A DNA stretch of 39,503 bases from an uncultured Gammaproteobacteria bacterium (GCA_900315395.1 OMZC01000012.1:1-39503), one strand, 5' to 3'. Numbered from the stretch's first letter, positions 15,634 through 25,496 are shown. The notes: generated by a model not told the origin, from the letters alone. Numbers and translations: made by a program.

Positions 15634-18195
15634 ATGGACGATAACAAGAAAGATAATCTTGAAATCACTTTAGAAGATCTAAATGAGCTCAAGGAAAAAC
15701 TACGTTCATTAAAAGAAAATATTGATAAAAAAACAGCAGAAGTTATAAACAAAATAGAACCTCAGAATGCTGCAACTTCTAACAGTGAGAACTCTTCTGA
15801 AAAAGAGACCACTGCTAATGAGAATGCTGTAGATGAAAAAGCTAATATTTCTGTATCAGAACCATCTCCTGAGGAAGTATTTGTCATTCCTGTTTTTGGC
15901 AGACCTGTTATGCCTTCACAGATTTGCCCTGTTCAAATCAAAGGTGAGTGGGAAGATCTGATCACAGAAATTGCCCGCTCAGAGTCAAAGTCTTTTGCCC
16001 TATTTGCAATTGATGAAAAGTACAAAAAGAAAGGCTCAATTACACCTACCGATTTTCCTAAGACAGGTACTTTAGTAAGACTGTTACACGCAAAGAGTGT
16101 TCCTGGTGAAGTTCACTTTGTGTGTGAAGGCTTGTGCCGTGTTCAAATAAAAGAATGGACTAAATTTGATAAAGAACTAAGAGCTGTAGTTGTTTATTCT
16201 CAGAACATAGAGCCTGAAGCAGGCTCTGACGCTGAGGTAAAGGTAAAGGCTCTAGCTATGAACCTTGTAGCTTCCTTACAGGAGCTGTTACCACTAAATC
16301 CAATGTACTCAGATGAAATGCGTCAGTACTTATTAAGATTCGATCAGAACGATCCTTCTTTATTGGCAGACTGTGCTGCATCTGTTACCACAACAAGTGC
16401 TAAGAATCTACAAGACATCTTAGATACTATCGATCTTTTAGAGAGATTGAAGAAAGCTCAGGCCATTATCAAAAAAGAGTTAAAGGCAGCTAAACTTCAG
16501 GATGAAATTAAGAGTTCAGTTAACGACAAACTGTCAAAAAGACAGAAAGAGTATGTCTTAAAAGAGCAATTAAAAGAGATCCAAAAAGAGTTGGGAACTC
16601 GTGCTGACAGCTATACTGAATCAGATGAGTTTGTAGCACGAATGAAGAAACTTAATCCTCCAGAGCTTATCAAAAAGAGATTTGATAAAGAGATTAAGAA
16701 ATTTAGCATGCTCGACAGTTCTTCTCCTGAGTATGGAGTTACTAGAAATTACCTAGATATCCTCTCTTCAATTCCTTGGGGTAAATACTCTAAAGAAGAG
16801 ATTGATATTGAAAAAGCACGCTCAGTTTTAGACGCAGATCATGAAGGTCTAAAAGACGTTAAAGACAGAATTATTGAGTTCTTAGCCTTAGGTGCACTAA
16901 AAGGCACAACTAACGGCTCAATTCTGCTGTTTGTAGGTCCTCCAGGTGTAGGTAAGACCTCTATTGGTAAGTCAATTGCAAAAGCCCTGAACAGACCATT
17001 CTACAGATTATCTTTAGGTGGCGTCGGTGATGATTCTGTAATCAAAGGTCATCGCAAGACTTACATTGGAGCAATGCCAGGTAAATTTGTCCAGGCTCTA
17101 AGAGAAACAGGTGTAATGAACCCTGTTATCATGCTCGATGAGATTGATAAGCTTACTAAGTCCTATCAAGGTGATCCTGCTGCAGCTTTACTAGAGACAC
17201 TTGATCCTGAGCAGAACAATAGCTTCATGGATAATTACCTAGATGAGAGACTAGACTTATCTAAGTGCTTGTTTATCTGCACTGCTAACACTACAGATAC
17301 TATTCCTGATGCCCTGTTAGACAGAATGGATCCTATAAGATTGTCTGGATACATTGCATCAGAAAAGCTTGCTATTGCTAAAAAGCATCTGATACCAAAG
17401 GGGCTTGAAAAAGCTCATATGAAGAAGTCTCAAATCAAACTTTCAGATGCAGTTCTAAAGAAGATCATCGAAGAATATGCTCGTGAAAGTGGTATGAGAT
17501 CAACTGAAAGAGCCATCGATAAGATCATAAGAAAAGTTGCTGTAAAACTTTTAGAAGGTAATAAGTCTGTTACCGTAACAGCAAACTCTCTGTTTGACTA
17601 TTTAGGTACAGCTCCTTTCAAGAGAGAAAAGCACTTAGAAGGTGTAGGTGTAATTACAGGTCTTGCGTGGACTTCTGTAGGTGGTGCGACATTGCCTATT
17701 GAATCTGCTAAGGTAAACAATGATGGCAAAGCCTTTGAGCTTACAGGCTCATTAGGCGATGTTATGAAAGAGTCAGCTCACATTGCTTACAGCTTTATTC
17801 AGGGACATATTGCAAAGTACTGCCCACAGAAAAAAGACTTCTTTAAAAAGGCTTGTATTCATGTACATGTACCTGAAGGAGCTACTCCTAAGGATGGACC
17901 TTCAGCTGGTGTTACCTTAGCTTCAAGCTTATTATCTTTAGCTATGAACAAGGCTCCTAAAAAAGGCTTTGCAATGACAGGTGAGCTCTCACTTACAGGT
18001 CAGGTCTTAGCCATAGGTGGTATTAAAGAGAAGACTATTGCTGCAAGACGTATGGGCATCATGAATATCATCTGCCCTAAAGCAAATGAAGATGATGTAA
18101 AAGAGCTACCAAAAGAGGTAACAGAAGGTGTTCATTACTACTTTGCTGATACCTATGATGATGTAGCAAAAGTAATTTTTGATTTGAAAAAGTAG
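15634..18195 (+). CDS. lon: ATP-dependent Lon-type protease, divergent, with N-terminal extension
   Basis: 853 residues against 784 in E. coli. Residues 1-80 are an added segment: a likely coiled coil (about 9-40), then a low-complexity Asn/Ser/Glu stretch. The Lon N-domain follows (EEVFVIPVFGRPVMP), then the AAA+ module with Walker A GPPGVGKTS (435-443) and Walker B VIMLDEID (498-505), and the protease with Ser757 in PKDGPSAG and Lys798 in GGIKEK. The AAA+ segment that usually reads GGVRDEAEIRGHRRTY is GGVGDDSVIKGHRKTY, losing a conserved Arg and Glu. All catalytic residues are present. The sigma-32 promoter says it is a heat-shock protease; clpX is not adjacent, so whether it is the only Lon is unknown. 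The ribosome-binding site is weak. Confidence 0.93.
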   Translation: MDDNKKDNLEITLEDLNELKEKLRSLKENIDKKTAEVINKIEPQNAATSNSENSSEKETTANENAVDEKANISVSEPSPEEVFVIPVFGRPVMPSQICPVQIKGEWEDLITEIARSESKSFALFAIDEKYKKKGSITPTDFPKTGTLVRLLHAKSVPGEVHFVCEGLCRVQIKEWTKFDKELRAVVVYSQNIEPEAGSDAEVKVKALAMNLVASLQELLPLNPMYSDEMRQYLLRFDQNDPSLLADCAASVTTTSAKNLQDILDTIDLLERLKKAQAIIKKELKAAKLQDEIKSSVNDKLSKRQKEYVLKEQLKEIQKELGTRADSYTESDEFVARMKKLNPPELIKKRFDKEIKKFSMLDSSSPEYGVTRNYLDILSSIPWGKYSKEEIDIEKARSVLDADHEGLKDVKDRIIEFLALGALKGTTNGSILLFVGPPGVGKTSIGKSIAKALNRPFYRLSLGGVGDDSVIKGHRKTYIGAMPGKFVQALRETGVMNPVIMLDEIDKLTKSYQGDPAAALLETLDPEQNNSFMDNYLDERLDLSKCLFICTANTTDTIPDALLDRMDPIRLSGYIASEKLAIAKKHLIPKGLEKAHMKKSQIKLSDAVLKKIIEEYARESGMRSTERAIDKIIRKVAVKLLEGNKSVTVTANSLFDYLGTAPFKREKHLEGVGVITGLAWTSVGGATLPIESAKVNNDGKAFELTGSLGDVMKESAHIAYSFIQGHIAKYCPQKKDFFKKACIHVHVPEGATPKDGPSAGVTLASSLLSLAMNKAPKKGFAMTGELSLTGQVLAIGGIKEKTIAARRMGIMNIICPKANEDDVKELPKEVTEGVHYYFADTYDDVAKVIFDLKK

Positions 18196-18212
18196 AAATC
18201 TGAAATAATAAA

Positions 18213-18260
18213 GCCACGGTCTTTGCCGTGGCCTCACAAGGCCTGACTCAGTCAGGTCTT
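18213..18260. terminator. Two tandem hairpins between convergent genes
   Basis: GCCACGG/CCGTGGC (18213-18219, 18226-18232) is followed on the - strand by TTTATTATTT, serving the binding-protein gene. CCTGAC/GTCAGG (18242-18247, 18251-18256) is followed on + by TCTTTTC, serving Lon. Each hairpin thus appears to face one direction. Confidence 0.8.
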
Positions 18261-18271
18261 TTCATTTAAGA

Positions 18272-19465
18272 CTAGTTATTCTTAATCTCATAGACAGCTT
18301 TGTTTAAAGCATTTCTTGAATCATCAGATCCATCAATTACCTTAGACATAGCCTTGCCCATAGCTCCCCATACATTTGATAATTCAGGTACATTAGGCAT
18401 TGCATCAGCATTTTTCATCTGAATTGCAATTGCATTAGCAAAATCGTCATTAGTAATTAAAGGATTTTCTAGTACAGCCTTAATTGGAGGAAGCTCTGCA
18501 ATTTCTGAATATCGAATTAAAGCATACTCAGGTCTATTGATATACTCTAAGAACTTTTCAGCAAGATCTTTATTCTTAGTTTCTGCTGAAACTACATAGC
18601 CTTTAGCGCCATAGAATGGACGCATTGATTTGCCGTTTGGAAGAATTGGTAATGGAGCTACACCATAGTCAACACCTGATTTAGCATAATCACCTAATGC
18701 CCATGGGCCGTTGATTACAGCAGCAGCTTTTCCTTCTTTAAAATAGGTATCCACAGCTGCCCAGCCATCATCTGATAACACAGCTTTTGGTAAAAATTTT
18801 GAGTAAGATTTAATAAAGTCCAGAGCTTTTACTGCGCCATCATTATTTAAACCAACATCCTCGGTATCATACTTTCCATGTTTATAACCAAACACGTAAG
18901 CACCGTAGCCACTGTAAATACCGTATGAAATATAGAACTGATCTAGCTTACCAATAAGACCGAATTTACCTTCAGAGAGCATCTTGTCATTGAACTTTAA
19001 ATAGTCATCCATAACTTCAAATGGATACTCTAATAAGGCCTTATTGTAGTAGACAACTAAAGTTTCAATGGAACGTGGAGCTGCATATAAATTACCGTTT
19101 AAGCTGAAAGCTTCAACAGATAATGGAAGATACTTAGCTTTCTCTGTATCAGATGAGAGCTTATCTAATTCGGTGATTAAACCTTTTTTTGCAGCTCCTG
19201 CTATCTGATCTGAGATGGCAATAAAGATATCAGGTGTTCTTTCGCCTTTTTTAGATAATTCTGTAACCATATCTACCTGTTTTACAGAATCCTTTTGTTC
19301 AATTACAACTTCACAGCCATTTTCTTTAGCGAAGTTTCTGGCAGCTTTTTCAATACCATACCCCTTGCCATTATCTTCCCAAATGACTAATTTTGAGTCA
19401 GCTAGAGCTACTGAATTTAAAGATAATAAGAGTGCGCTTAGTGTGAACACAGAAAGTTTATTCAT
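18272..19465 (-). CDS. MalE-like periplasmic sugar-binding protein, copy 1
   Basis: 397 residues from the ATG at 19465, chosen because MNKLSVFTLSALLLSLNSVA is a normal signal peptide (cleavage near ALADS) and GGGA lies 5 bases upstream; longer frames need a TTG. The mature part matches family-1 solute-binding proteins of the maltose/maltodextrin type: LVIWEDNGKGY, APRSIETLVVYYNKAL, NGPWAL, GVAPLPILPNG, PFYGAKGY and FLEYINRPE. No MalF/G/K genes are near, so it must use a transporter coded elsewhere. It is a clear paralogue of the next gene, 270 bases upstream on the same strand. Confidence 0.88.
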   Translation of the reverse strand: MNKLSVFTLSALLLSLNSVALADSKLVIWEDNGKGYGIEKAARNFAKENGCEVVIEQKDSVKQVDMVTELSKKGERTPDIFIAISDQIAGAAKKGLITELDKLSSDTEKAKYLPLSVEAFSLNGNLYAAPRSIETLVVYYNKALLEYPFEVMDDYLKFNDKMLSEGKFGLIGKLDQFYISYGIYSGYGAYVFGYKHGKYDTEDVGLNNDGAVKALDFIKSYSKFLPKAVLSDDGWAAVDTYFKEGKAAAVINGPWALGDYAKSGVDYGVAPLPILPNGKSMRPFYGAKGYVVSAETKNKDLAEKFLEYINRPEYALIRYSEIAELPPIKAVLENPLITNDDFANAIAIQMKNADAMPNVPELSNVWGAMGKAMSKVIDGSDDSRNALNKAVYEIKNN

Positions 19466-19582
19466 AGACATCCCATAATTTATTTTGAAGTGCAAACAGA
19501 TAAAAAAGGTGATTGTTTCACAAGATTATTTAGTTCTTATATGAAGCAAAATTGCGCTTATTTTACCTGTTTATTTAGATTT

Positions 19583-19639
19583 TCCTAGACTAAATTTTTA
19601 TCCTTATGTTATTTCTTGAAATATTACTTCAGTCTAGGA
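19583..19639. promoter_or_regulatory. Spaced inverted repeat between the two binding-protein genes
   Basis: TCCTAGACT (19583-19591) and AGTCTAGGA (19631-19639) are exact reverse complements 39 bases apart, upstream of copy 1 on its strand. The A/T-rich spacer could hold its promoter. Candidate regulator site or long hairpin; no known box recognised. Confidence 0.35.
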
Positions 19640-19735
19640 GGATTTTCTGTGACAAAATTCCTGATAAGAAGCTAAGCTATGGGACATGACTCAAGCTTTT
19701 ATCTTAGGCTCTTAACTTTATTGAGCTCAATATTA

Positions 19736-20938
19736 CTACTGAGCGCAATACTGCTCTATTCTCAGCTTGGCATTCTTAAAAGTTGTTCTGTAAGGAATAC
19801 CGTACAAAACAGTTCTGTTCAAAGCATAGTTAAGATCTCCAAACACTTCTCCTACCTTATTAATGTTTGGCATTGGCTCTAAGAATTTAATCTCGTTAAT
19901 TAGAGTGCTGGCTAGATCGTCATATTTGATAAAAGACTCATTGAGTACCACCTTAATTGGAGGCAGCTCTGCTTTTTTAAAGTATCTATCCTCAGCATAT
20001 TCTGGTCGATTTAAAAACTGAATAAACTTTTGAGCAAGTTCACTGTGTAAAGATTGCGCAGGAATTGTGTAGCCTTTAACTCCGTAAAAAGGAGCTAATC
20101 TGCGACCGTTTTTTAGTTTTGGTAAAGGAGCAATACCTAGGTTGATACCAGCTTTTGCGTACTTCTCTAAGGCCCAAGGACCATTTACCACAGCGATAGC
20201 TCTACCAGAGGTAAAGAGTTTGTCGATAACAGCATCACCATTAACCTCAAAGATATTCTGAGGAATACAGTTTCTTGCATATTCAGTAAGCTCTGCAAGG
20301 CCTTTCATGGCACCTTCTGAATCCAAACCAATATCATTTACATTTATAGAGCCATCAGGATTTCTACCAAAGACGTAGCCACCATTTCCTCTTATAAAAC
20401 CGTAAGCATAATAGATATCATCAAACTTACCTATAAGGCTTAATCTGCCTGTGTCTTTATTCTCGTAGGCTAACTTTTCATAGTCAGCTAATGTCTCTAA
20501 TGGATATTGAATAAGATCAGCGTTGTAGTAGACCACCAATGTTTCTATAGAACGGGGTGCAGCATAGATCTTTCCTGACTCTGTAAAAGCCCCTACTGCC
20601 TCATCAAGATAATCCTTTCGGTCAATTGCCATAAAGTCTAATGGCATTAGAAGATGATCTTCTTGAGCTTGACCAAATTTATCTGAGATAGTCACCATGA
20701 CATCAGGAATTCTCTCTCCATTTTTGAGGTGTACTTTTAAGACATCTAACTGCTTACTAGATGAGATTTCTCTGAGCTTTACCTCACAGTCATTGATAGC
20801 TTCAAAATCAGCAATAGCTTTAGTGATTGCAAATGACTTTGAAGGTTCCTCCCAAACTTCAATTTGCTCTTTTTCCTGAGCATAGACATTAAACGACGAG
20901 AGCAGAACTAAAGATGAAATTGCAATTAGTTTAAACAT
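19736..20938 (-). CDS. MalE-like periplasmic sugar-binding protein, copy 2
   Basis: 400 residues. The signal peptide MFKLIAISSLVLLSSFNVYA is followed by QEKEQIEVWEEP. It shares with copy 1 the segments APRSIETLVVYYN, NGPWALEKYAKAG, APLPKLKNGR, PFYGVKGY and NRPEYA...AELPPIKVVL, so the two arose by duplication; they differ widely elsewhere, especially in the N-terminal lobe. AGAGGAAC precedes the ATG. As with copy 1 there is no permease nearby. Two cysteines, near residues 246 and 398, are not shared with copy 1. Ligand unknown, maltodextrin by family. Confidence 0.87.
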   Translation of the reverse strand: MFKLIAISSLVLLSSFNVYAQEKEQIEVWEEPSKSFAITKAIADFEAINDCEVKLREISSSKQLDVLKVHLKNGERIPDVMVTISDKFGQAQEDHLLMPLDFMAIDRKDYLDEAVGAFTESGKIYAAPRSIETLVVYYNADLIQYPLETLADYEKLAYENKDTGRLSLIGKFDDIYYAYGFIRGNGGYVFGRNPDGSINVNDIGLDSEGAMKGLAELTEYARNCIPQNIFEVNGDAVIDKLFTSGRAIAVVNGPWALEKYAKAGINLGIAPLPKLKNGRRLAPFYGVKGYTIPAQSLHSELAQKFIQFLNRPEYAEDRYFKKAELPPIKVVLNESFIKYDDLASTLINEIKFLEPMPNINKVGEVFGDLNYALNRTVLYGIPYRTTFKNAKLRIEQYCAQ

Positions 20939-21233
20939 AGTAGGTTCCTCTTGTATTTTTATTATTTTCAGAGGTAACAGTACAAAGCGTCTGTTAAGGT
21001 TTCAGGTTAAATTTTGTTAACTAAATGGTAATGACTAAAAATTGCGTTAGACAGCCGTATAACAGGTGCAATACAAAATTGATTTTTCCTATCAAGATCC
21101 ACTCTTCTCATGTAAATTTACGTGCTCAAAACGTGTGCAATTGCTTGTCAGATCATAGATCTGTGACAGATGCGACAAAAAAAAATACCGATTAAATAAA
21201 ATATACATACTTTTTTATAAATTAGGAGAATTT

Positions 21234-21677
21234 ATGTCTGTTTGGCAACAAATCGTGGCTTTTGCTTTCAAAGGCTTACAACCTTCATATTATTGGAGAC
21301 ACTTTGTACTAGGAAGTATCGTTCCAATTATTATCGTAGGACTAAATGCTTACGTGGGATTTACTAATCCTGAGATATCCACAGGAACTGCTATTATCGG
21401 TATTCTAAGTTACATAGCAGGAGCTCTGTTTCTTCTCATCCTGTACCCTTTCTCACGCTTTGCTTACGAGAGTATCGTTGATTTCATCATGGGCAATAAC
21501 GTCATTATTTCAAACGGCTTGCTCTTTCTAACCTACAAGTACATTTCTTACGCAATTTTGCTGTGCTTTAGCTTTGTCATCGCACCTATTGGCATGATCA
21601 TTTTATTTTTCTACAACAAGCATCAGTTCAAACTTGCTCAAGAACAAGCAGTACAGACAACAGAACAAAATCAATAG
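21234..21677 (+). CDS. Small integral membrane protein, unknown
   Basis: 147 residues with about four hydrophobic segments (near 25-42, 51-72, 90-108 and 108-126), a short N-terminal lead with WQQIVAFAFKG and a Gln-rich tail. It looks like a DUF4282-type membrane protein by length and layout, but this is a weak guess. TTAGGAG lies 6 bases before the ATG. The next gene starts 10 bases after its stop, so the two form an operon. The 295-base region 20939-21233 upstream is non-coding and should hold its promoter and that of binding-protein copy 2; TGTGA at 21162-21166 is a possible half of a CRP site. Confidence 0.7.
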   Translation: MSVWQQIVAFAFKGLQPSYYWRHFVLGSIVPIIIVGLNAYVGFTNPEISTGTAIIGILSYIAGALFLLILYPFSRFAYESIVDFIMGNNVIISNGLLFLTYKYISYAILLCFSFVIAPIGMIILFFYNKHQFKLAQEQAVQTTEQNQ

Positions 21678-21687
21678 TGAGGTTTAT

Positions 21688-22041
21688 ATGAAGTTTTTAT
21701 CAGCAATCTTTGCAATTTTTCTAATGGTAAGCGTTAGTGGTTGCTCAATGTTTAATCATCAAATGGGCACTAGGATCACCGATAGACAGTTAATGTCCAT
21801 TACCAAAGGACAAACTACTACCGATGTACTGATTACCTCATTTGGAGCACCTAGCAAAACCTTGAACTCAGGTGATGACACTATGTATGTCTATGAATAC
21901 GAGGTTATCAAGAGTATTGGCAGAAATGTTCATGAAACTGTTACTTTTGTTTGTGATAAGAATGGTGTTGTAAAAGACTATATTGCTAACAGAAAAGCTA
22001 AGAGCACAGAAAATGCTCTGTTAAAAGCTGCTGGATACTAA
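21688..22041 (+). CDS. Small lipoprotein with SmpA/BamE-like features
   Basis: 117 residues from the ATG at 21688, preceded by GAGG; a longer in-frame start inside the previous gene lacks a signal peptide. Residues 1-18 are a lipoprotein signal with lipobox SVSG-C19. After it, LMSITKGQTTTDVLITSFGAPS is the helix-turn pattern of the BamE/SmpA/OmlA fold (a KGQT/TxxxVxxxxGxP motif), then strands around YVYEYEV and ETVTFVCDKNG. It is probably anchored in the outer membrane. It is too short on evidence to call BamE itself. Confidence 0.78.
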   Translation: MKFLSAIFAIFLMVSVSGCSMFNHQMGTRITDRQLMSITKGQTTTDVLITSFGAPSKTLNSGDDTMYVYEYEVIKSIGRNVHETVTFVCDKNGVVKDYIANRKAKSTENALLKAAGY

Positions 22042-22084
22042 AGACAGCTAGAGACTAAAGATAAACAAGTAGTAAATGAAGATT

Positions 22085-22118
22085 AAGCCTATACATTTTT
22101 GTATAGGCTTTTATTTTG
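22085..22118. terminator. Intrinsic terminator
   Basis: AAGCCTATAC (22085-22094) and GTATAGGCTT (22101-22110) with loop ATTTTT, then TTATTTTG. It ends the lipoprotein operon on +; on - it may also serve rsuA. Confidence 0.85.
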
Positions 22119-22131
22119 GAAATGATTTTAC

Positions 22132-22881
22132 TCAAGCTAAGTTCTTAAAGTCTTTGTAAGGAGTGAACACAAGCTCGATATCCTCATCAGACATTTCTCT
22201 GTATTCACCTTCTTCAAGATCCTCATCAAGTCTTAATTGACCGATGAACAGTCTCTCTAACTCTAAGACCTCATTGCCAACACACTCAAAAAGACGTTTT
22301 ACCTCATGAAAACGGCCTTCGGTTACGGTAACTAAAGCTTCATTATCAGATACGATCTCAAGTAAGGCACTCTTATAACGAGTCTTTTCCTCTGGGTGCT
22401 TTAGCCCCTTAGCAAAATGCTCTACATCGCGCTCTGAGATTTTCTCTTTAGTAACAGCTCTGTAGGTCTTGGTAACACCTGATTTTGGAGAGGTGATCTT
22501 ATGATTAAGATCGCCATCGTCTGTCACAATAATAAGACCTGTTGTATCAATATCAAGACGGCCAACACAATGCATTTGTGTAAACTTTGGTACATCTGAA
22601 AAGATATTGATAACAATTGGATTATTGTTATCTCTATCAGCACAAACATAACCATCAGGTTTATTTAGCATGAACACACGCTTTTTAAAACCGTCTGATA
22701 CAGATACTTCATTACCATCAATAACGATATCAGCTTCAATAGAGATCTTTGAAGCAGGATCTGTTACAACCTCACCATCAACTTCAACGTCCCCTGCTTT
22801 AATGAGCTTTGCCGCATATGAGCGAGGAACATCAAAATTATGAGATACTGCTTTATCTAATCTTAAAGTGTCTTTAGCCAT
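22132..22881 (-). CDS. rsuA: 16S rRNA pseudouridine synthase RsuA
   Basis: Makes pseudouridine in the 530 loop of 16S rRNA (position 516 in E. coli). 249 residues. An S4 RNA-binding domain ([32 protein letters not shown]) is followed by the catalytic domain with [12 protein letters not shown], the catalytic Asp in [25 protein letters not shown] and [15 protein letters not shown]. The RsuA subgroup is chosen over RluB/E/F because these stretches follow E. coli RsuA closely. Its ATG overlaps the last bases of fabB (ATGGCTAA), so translation is probably coupled. Confidence 0.9.
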   Translation of the reverse strand: MAKDTLRLDKAVSHNFDVPRSYAAKLIKAGDVEVDGEVVTDPASKISIEADIVIDGNEVSVSDGFKKRVFMLNKPDGYVCADRDNNNPIVINIFSDVPKFTQMHCVGRLDIDTTGLIIVTDDGDLNHKITSPKSGVTKTYRAVTKEKISERDVEHFAKGLKHPEEKTRYKSALLEIVSDNEALVTVTEGRFHEVKRLFECVGNEVLELERLFIGQLRLDEDLEEGEYREMSDEDIELVFTPYKDFKNLA

Positions 22882-24097
22882 GGTATTTATGTAGTACTAA
22901 TGATGCGTTGGTACCACCAAAGCCAAAGCTGTTTGACATGATAGTCTCAAGTTTAGCTTCTCTTGCTGTATTAGCTACGATATCAAAGCCTTTAGCGTTC
23001 TCATCTAGCACATCAACATTGATTGAAGGAGCGATGAAATCGTTCTGCATCATCAGAAGACTAAAGATCGCTTCACTTACACCAGCAGCACCTAAGGTAT
23101 GACCTGTCATAGACTTAGTTGATGAGATAGGTGGGCACTTGTCACCAAATACTTCTTTAATAGCCTCAAGCTCTTTTAGATCACCTAAAACAGTAGAGGT
23201 ACCATGAGTATTGATGTAATCGATCTTGTACTCACAGCCTTCTAGAGCGCGTTTCATACAGCGCATAGCACCTTCACCTGATGGAGCTACCATGTCGTAG
23301 CCATCGGAGGTAGCACCAAAGCCTACAACTTCAGCAATGATGTTTGCACCACGAGCTTTAGCATGCTCTTCAGACTCTAAGACTAAAATACCGCCACCTG
23401 CGCCAATGACGAAGCCGTCACGGTTAGCATCATATGGACGGGATGCCTTCTCCGGAGTCTCGTTATAACCTTTAGATAGAGCGCCCATAGCATCGAAAAG
23501 ACATGAAATTGTCCAATCAGCTGACTCACCGCCACCTGCGAACATAATGTCATGACGACCTAAAGCAATTTCATCACATGCTAATTCAATGCAGTGAGCT
23601 GAGGTTGAGCAAGCTGAGCTTACAGATAAAGAAGCGCCTTTGATCTTAAAAGCTGTAGCAAGGTTTGCTGAAGTTGTTGAACTCATTGCCTTAGGAACAG
23701 CATAAGGTCCAATCTTTTTTACGCCCTTTTCACGTAAAATATCAGCAGCATCTACGATAGCTTTAGTATCACCGCCACCTGAGCCTGTAAACAGACCTGT
23801 GCGCTCATTACTAATATCCTCTTCTGTAAGGCCAGCCATTGCTATAGCTTCTTTCATAGCTATGTATGAGTAAGCAGCTGCCTCACCCATAAAGCGTAAT
23901 GCTCTACGGTCAATATATTCTTTAAGGTCAATATCAACTAAGCCTGCAACCTGTGAACGCATCTGTCTGTCCACAAAGTCCTGAGATTTTTTGATACCTG
24001 ATTTACCTTCCTTTAATGACTTTAGTACTGCATCTACACCAACACCAATTGATGAAACAATACCCAAGCCTGTTATGACAACTTTTTTTAATGTCAT
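22874..24097 (-). CDS. fabB: 3-oxoacyl-ACP synthase I
   Basis: Condensing enzyme of fatty-acid elongation, required with FabA for unsaturated fatty acids by the anaerobic route. 407 residues. Catalytic Cys in [10 protein letters not shown], His in [11 protein letters not shown], Lys and His in [14 protein letters not shown], and the C-terminal [11 protein letters not shown] are intact. [21 protein letters not shown] and SSACxTSAHCI mark FabB rather than FabF. An inverted repeat TGTTGC/GCAACA lies in the 262-base gap upstream (24098-24359); no FadR or FabR site was recognised. Confidence 0.95.
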   Translation of the reverse strand: MTLKKVVITGLGIVSSIGVGVDAVLKSLKEGKSGIKKSQDFVDRQMRSQVAGLVDIDLKEYIDRRALRFMGEAAAYSYIAMKEAIAMAGLTEEDISNERTGLFTGSGGGDTKAIVDAADILREKGVKKIGPYAVPKAMSSTTSANLATAFKIKGASLSVSSACSTSAHCIELACDEIALGRHDIMFAGGGESADWTISCLFDAMGALSKGYNETPEKASRPYDANRDGFVIGAGGGILVLESEEHAKARGANIIAEVVGFGATSDGYDMVAPSGEGAMRCMKRALEGCEYKIDYINTHGTSTVLGDLKELEAIKEVFGDKCPPISSTKSMTGHTLGAAGVSEAIFSLLMMQNDFIAPSINVDVLDENAKGFDIVANTAREAKLETIMSNSFGFGGTNASLVLHKYHG

Positions 24098-24359
24098 GCT
24101 TTCTCCGAATTTGTAAAAAATTCTGTGTTAATTTTTTATAAAAACTGTTGCTAAATACTGTTCTAAAAAACGTTACATTGCAACAATATCATAATGTTTT
24201 ACAAACACAAAATGAATTACAGTATTTTATAGGTGATACCAAGCTCAAACTTTTATATAAAAATCTAGTGTACAAGAATAATAAAGGATAAACTCTAGCT
24301 AATTTTGTAGTTTCTTTTATACACTTTTACCATTCATTAACCTTATTCATTGACTTGCT

Positions 24360-25361
24360 ATGACATCTAAATTCTCAAATTTACTTTTTGGTTTGGCTAT
24401 TTCTTCACTTGCATCAAACGCTATCGCAACTGATATTTCTACTCTTGAAAAAGAATGTCATGACGGAAAAGGTAAGTCCTGTGCTGATGCGGGTGTCTTT
24501 TATGAAAACTCTGATAAAGCCGATTTGAAAAAAGCTGAAAAGATGTACCTCTTAGGTTGCGATCTTGATGATATGTTCTCTTGTGGAGCTTTAATCTACC
24601 TGCCAGACCATGAAGACAACTCTATAAATACAACCGCATCAAATAAAGGTAAGGAAAATAACCAAGGTACTGCTTACGCTAGTAAAAAGCAAAACGACTC
24701 TTTAAACGATTACATCAATGCTTTTCAAAAAAGAGACTCATCTACAGACTTAAAGAGTGTTTATTCAGCCATAAATGACTATTGTGAAAAAGGCAACGGC
24801 AGAGCATGTCTTTATACAGGTATCATGAATAACTATGGCTTAGGTACAAAAAGGAACTTGAAAAAGGCTGTATCTAACTATGAGAGTGCCTGTGACAGTA
24901 ATGAATCTAAAGCTTGCTATAACCTAGGCTTTATGTATGAGTACGGCAAAGGTGTAGTAAAAAGCGTAAAGACAGCCTTAAGTCTATTTGAAAGAGGATG
25001 TTCTCTAAATGATGGCAAAGCTTGTAATAGTGCTGGCTATCTGTATGAATTTGGCAAAGGCATAAAGAATAACAAAGGAACAGCTGCTAAATACTATGAA
25101 AAAGGCTGTGATTTGAACGATGGTCAGGCCTGTCGTAACCGTGCTTGGTTATATATAAAAGGCAAAGGTAAATACCATGATCCTAAAAAAGCCTTATCTT
25201 ACTTTTTTAAAGGTTGTGACCTTAATGATGCCAAATCATGTAGTAGTGTAGGATATTCATATCTTCATGGAAGTGGCACCACAAAAGATCTTGATATGGC
25301 ACGCAAGTACTACAAAATTGCCTGCACACGTGGTCACAAAAAGAGTTGTTCTTTTAAGTAA
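24360..25361 (+). CDS. Secreted cysteine-rich Sel1-repeat protein (Hcp-like)
   Basis: 333 residues with a signal peptide (cleavage near AIATD). From about residue 140 there are repeating units of about 36 residues with the Sel1 pattern A-x2-NLG-x-MYEYGKG-V...A-x3-FE+GC, each with a pair of cysteines (GCSLNDGKAC, GCDLNDGQAC, GCDLNDAKSC). Paired cysteines mark the Hcp type known from Helicobacter and other Gram-negatives, folded by disulfides in the periplasm or outside. A first repeat near residues 30-75 is split from the rest by a 60-residue Asn/Ser/Lys linker. These proteins act as binding scaffolds; their partner is unknown. No ribosome-binding site is obvious before the ATG. Confidence 0.85.
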   Translation: MTSKFSNLLFGLAISSLASNAIATDISTLEKECHDGKGKSCADAGVFYENSDKADLKKAEKMYLLGCDLDDMFSCGALIYLPDHEDNSINTTASNKGKENNQGTAYASKKQNDSLNDYINAFQKRDSSTDLKSVYSAINDYCEKGNGRACLYTGIMNNYGLGTKRNLKKAVSNYESACDSNESKACYNLGFMYEYGKGVVKSVKTALSLFERGCSLNDGKACNSAGYLYEFGKGIKNNKGTAAKYYEKGCDLNDGQACRNRAWLYIKGKGKYHDPKKALSYFFKGCDLNDAKSCSSVGYSYLHGSGTTKDLDMARKYYKIACTRGHKKSCSFK

Positions 25362-25496
25362 CTGCAACTTATTTTCAAAGCCTTTTAAGCTCAAATAATT
25401 TACAGATAATTTACAGAATTAGGTCAAAAAATCGCAGTCTATCTCACCATAAAGCGACTTTTATGACATTTGTGATTAGGAACGCAAAAATTGTTG

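Noticed and set aside
19679..19882. 67-residue + strand ORF at the end of binding-protein copy 2
   Set aside because: Mostly antisense to the coding end of copy 2, with no ribosome-binding site or recognisable domain.
21634..21687. Upstream start for the lipoprotein
   Set aside because: The 18 extra residues lie inside the previous gene and would hide the lipoprotein signal; the ATG at 21688 has GAGG and gives a normal lipobox.
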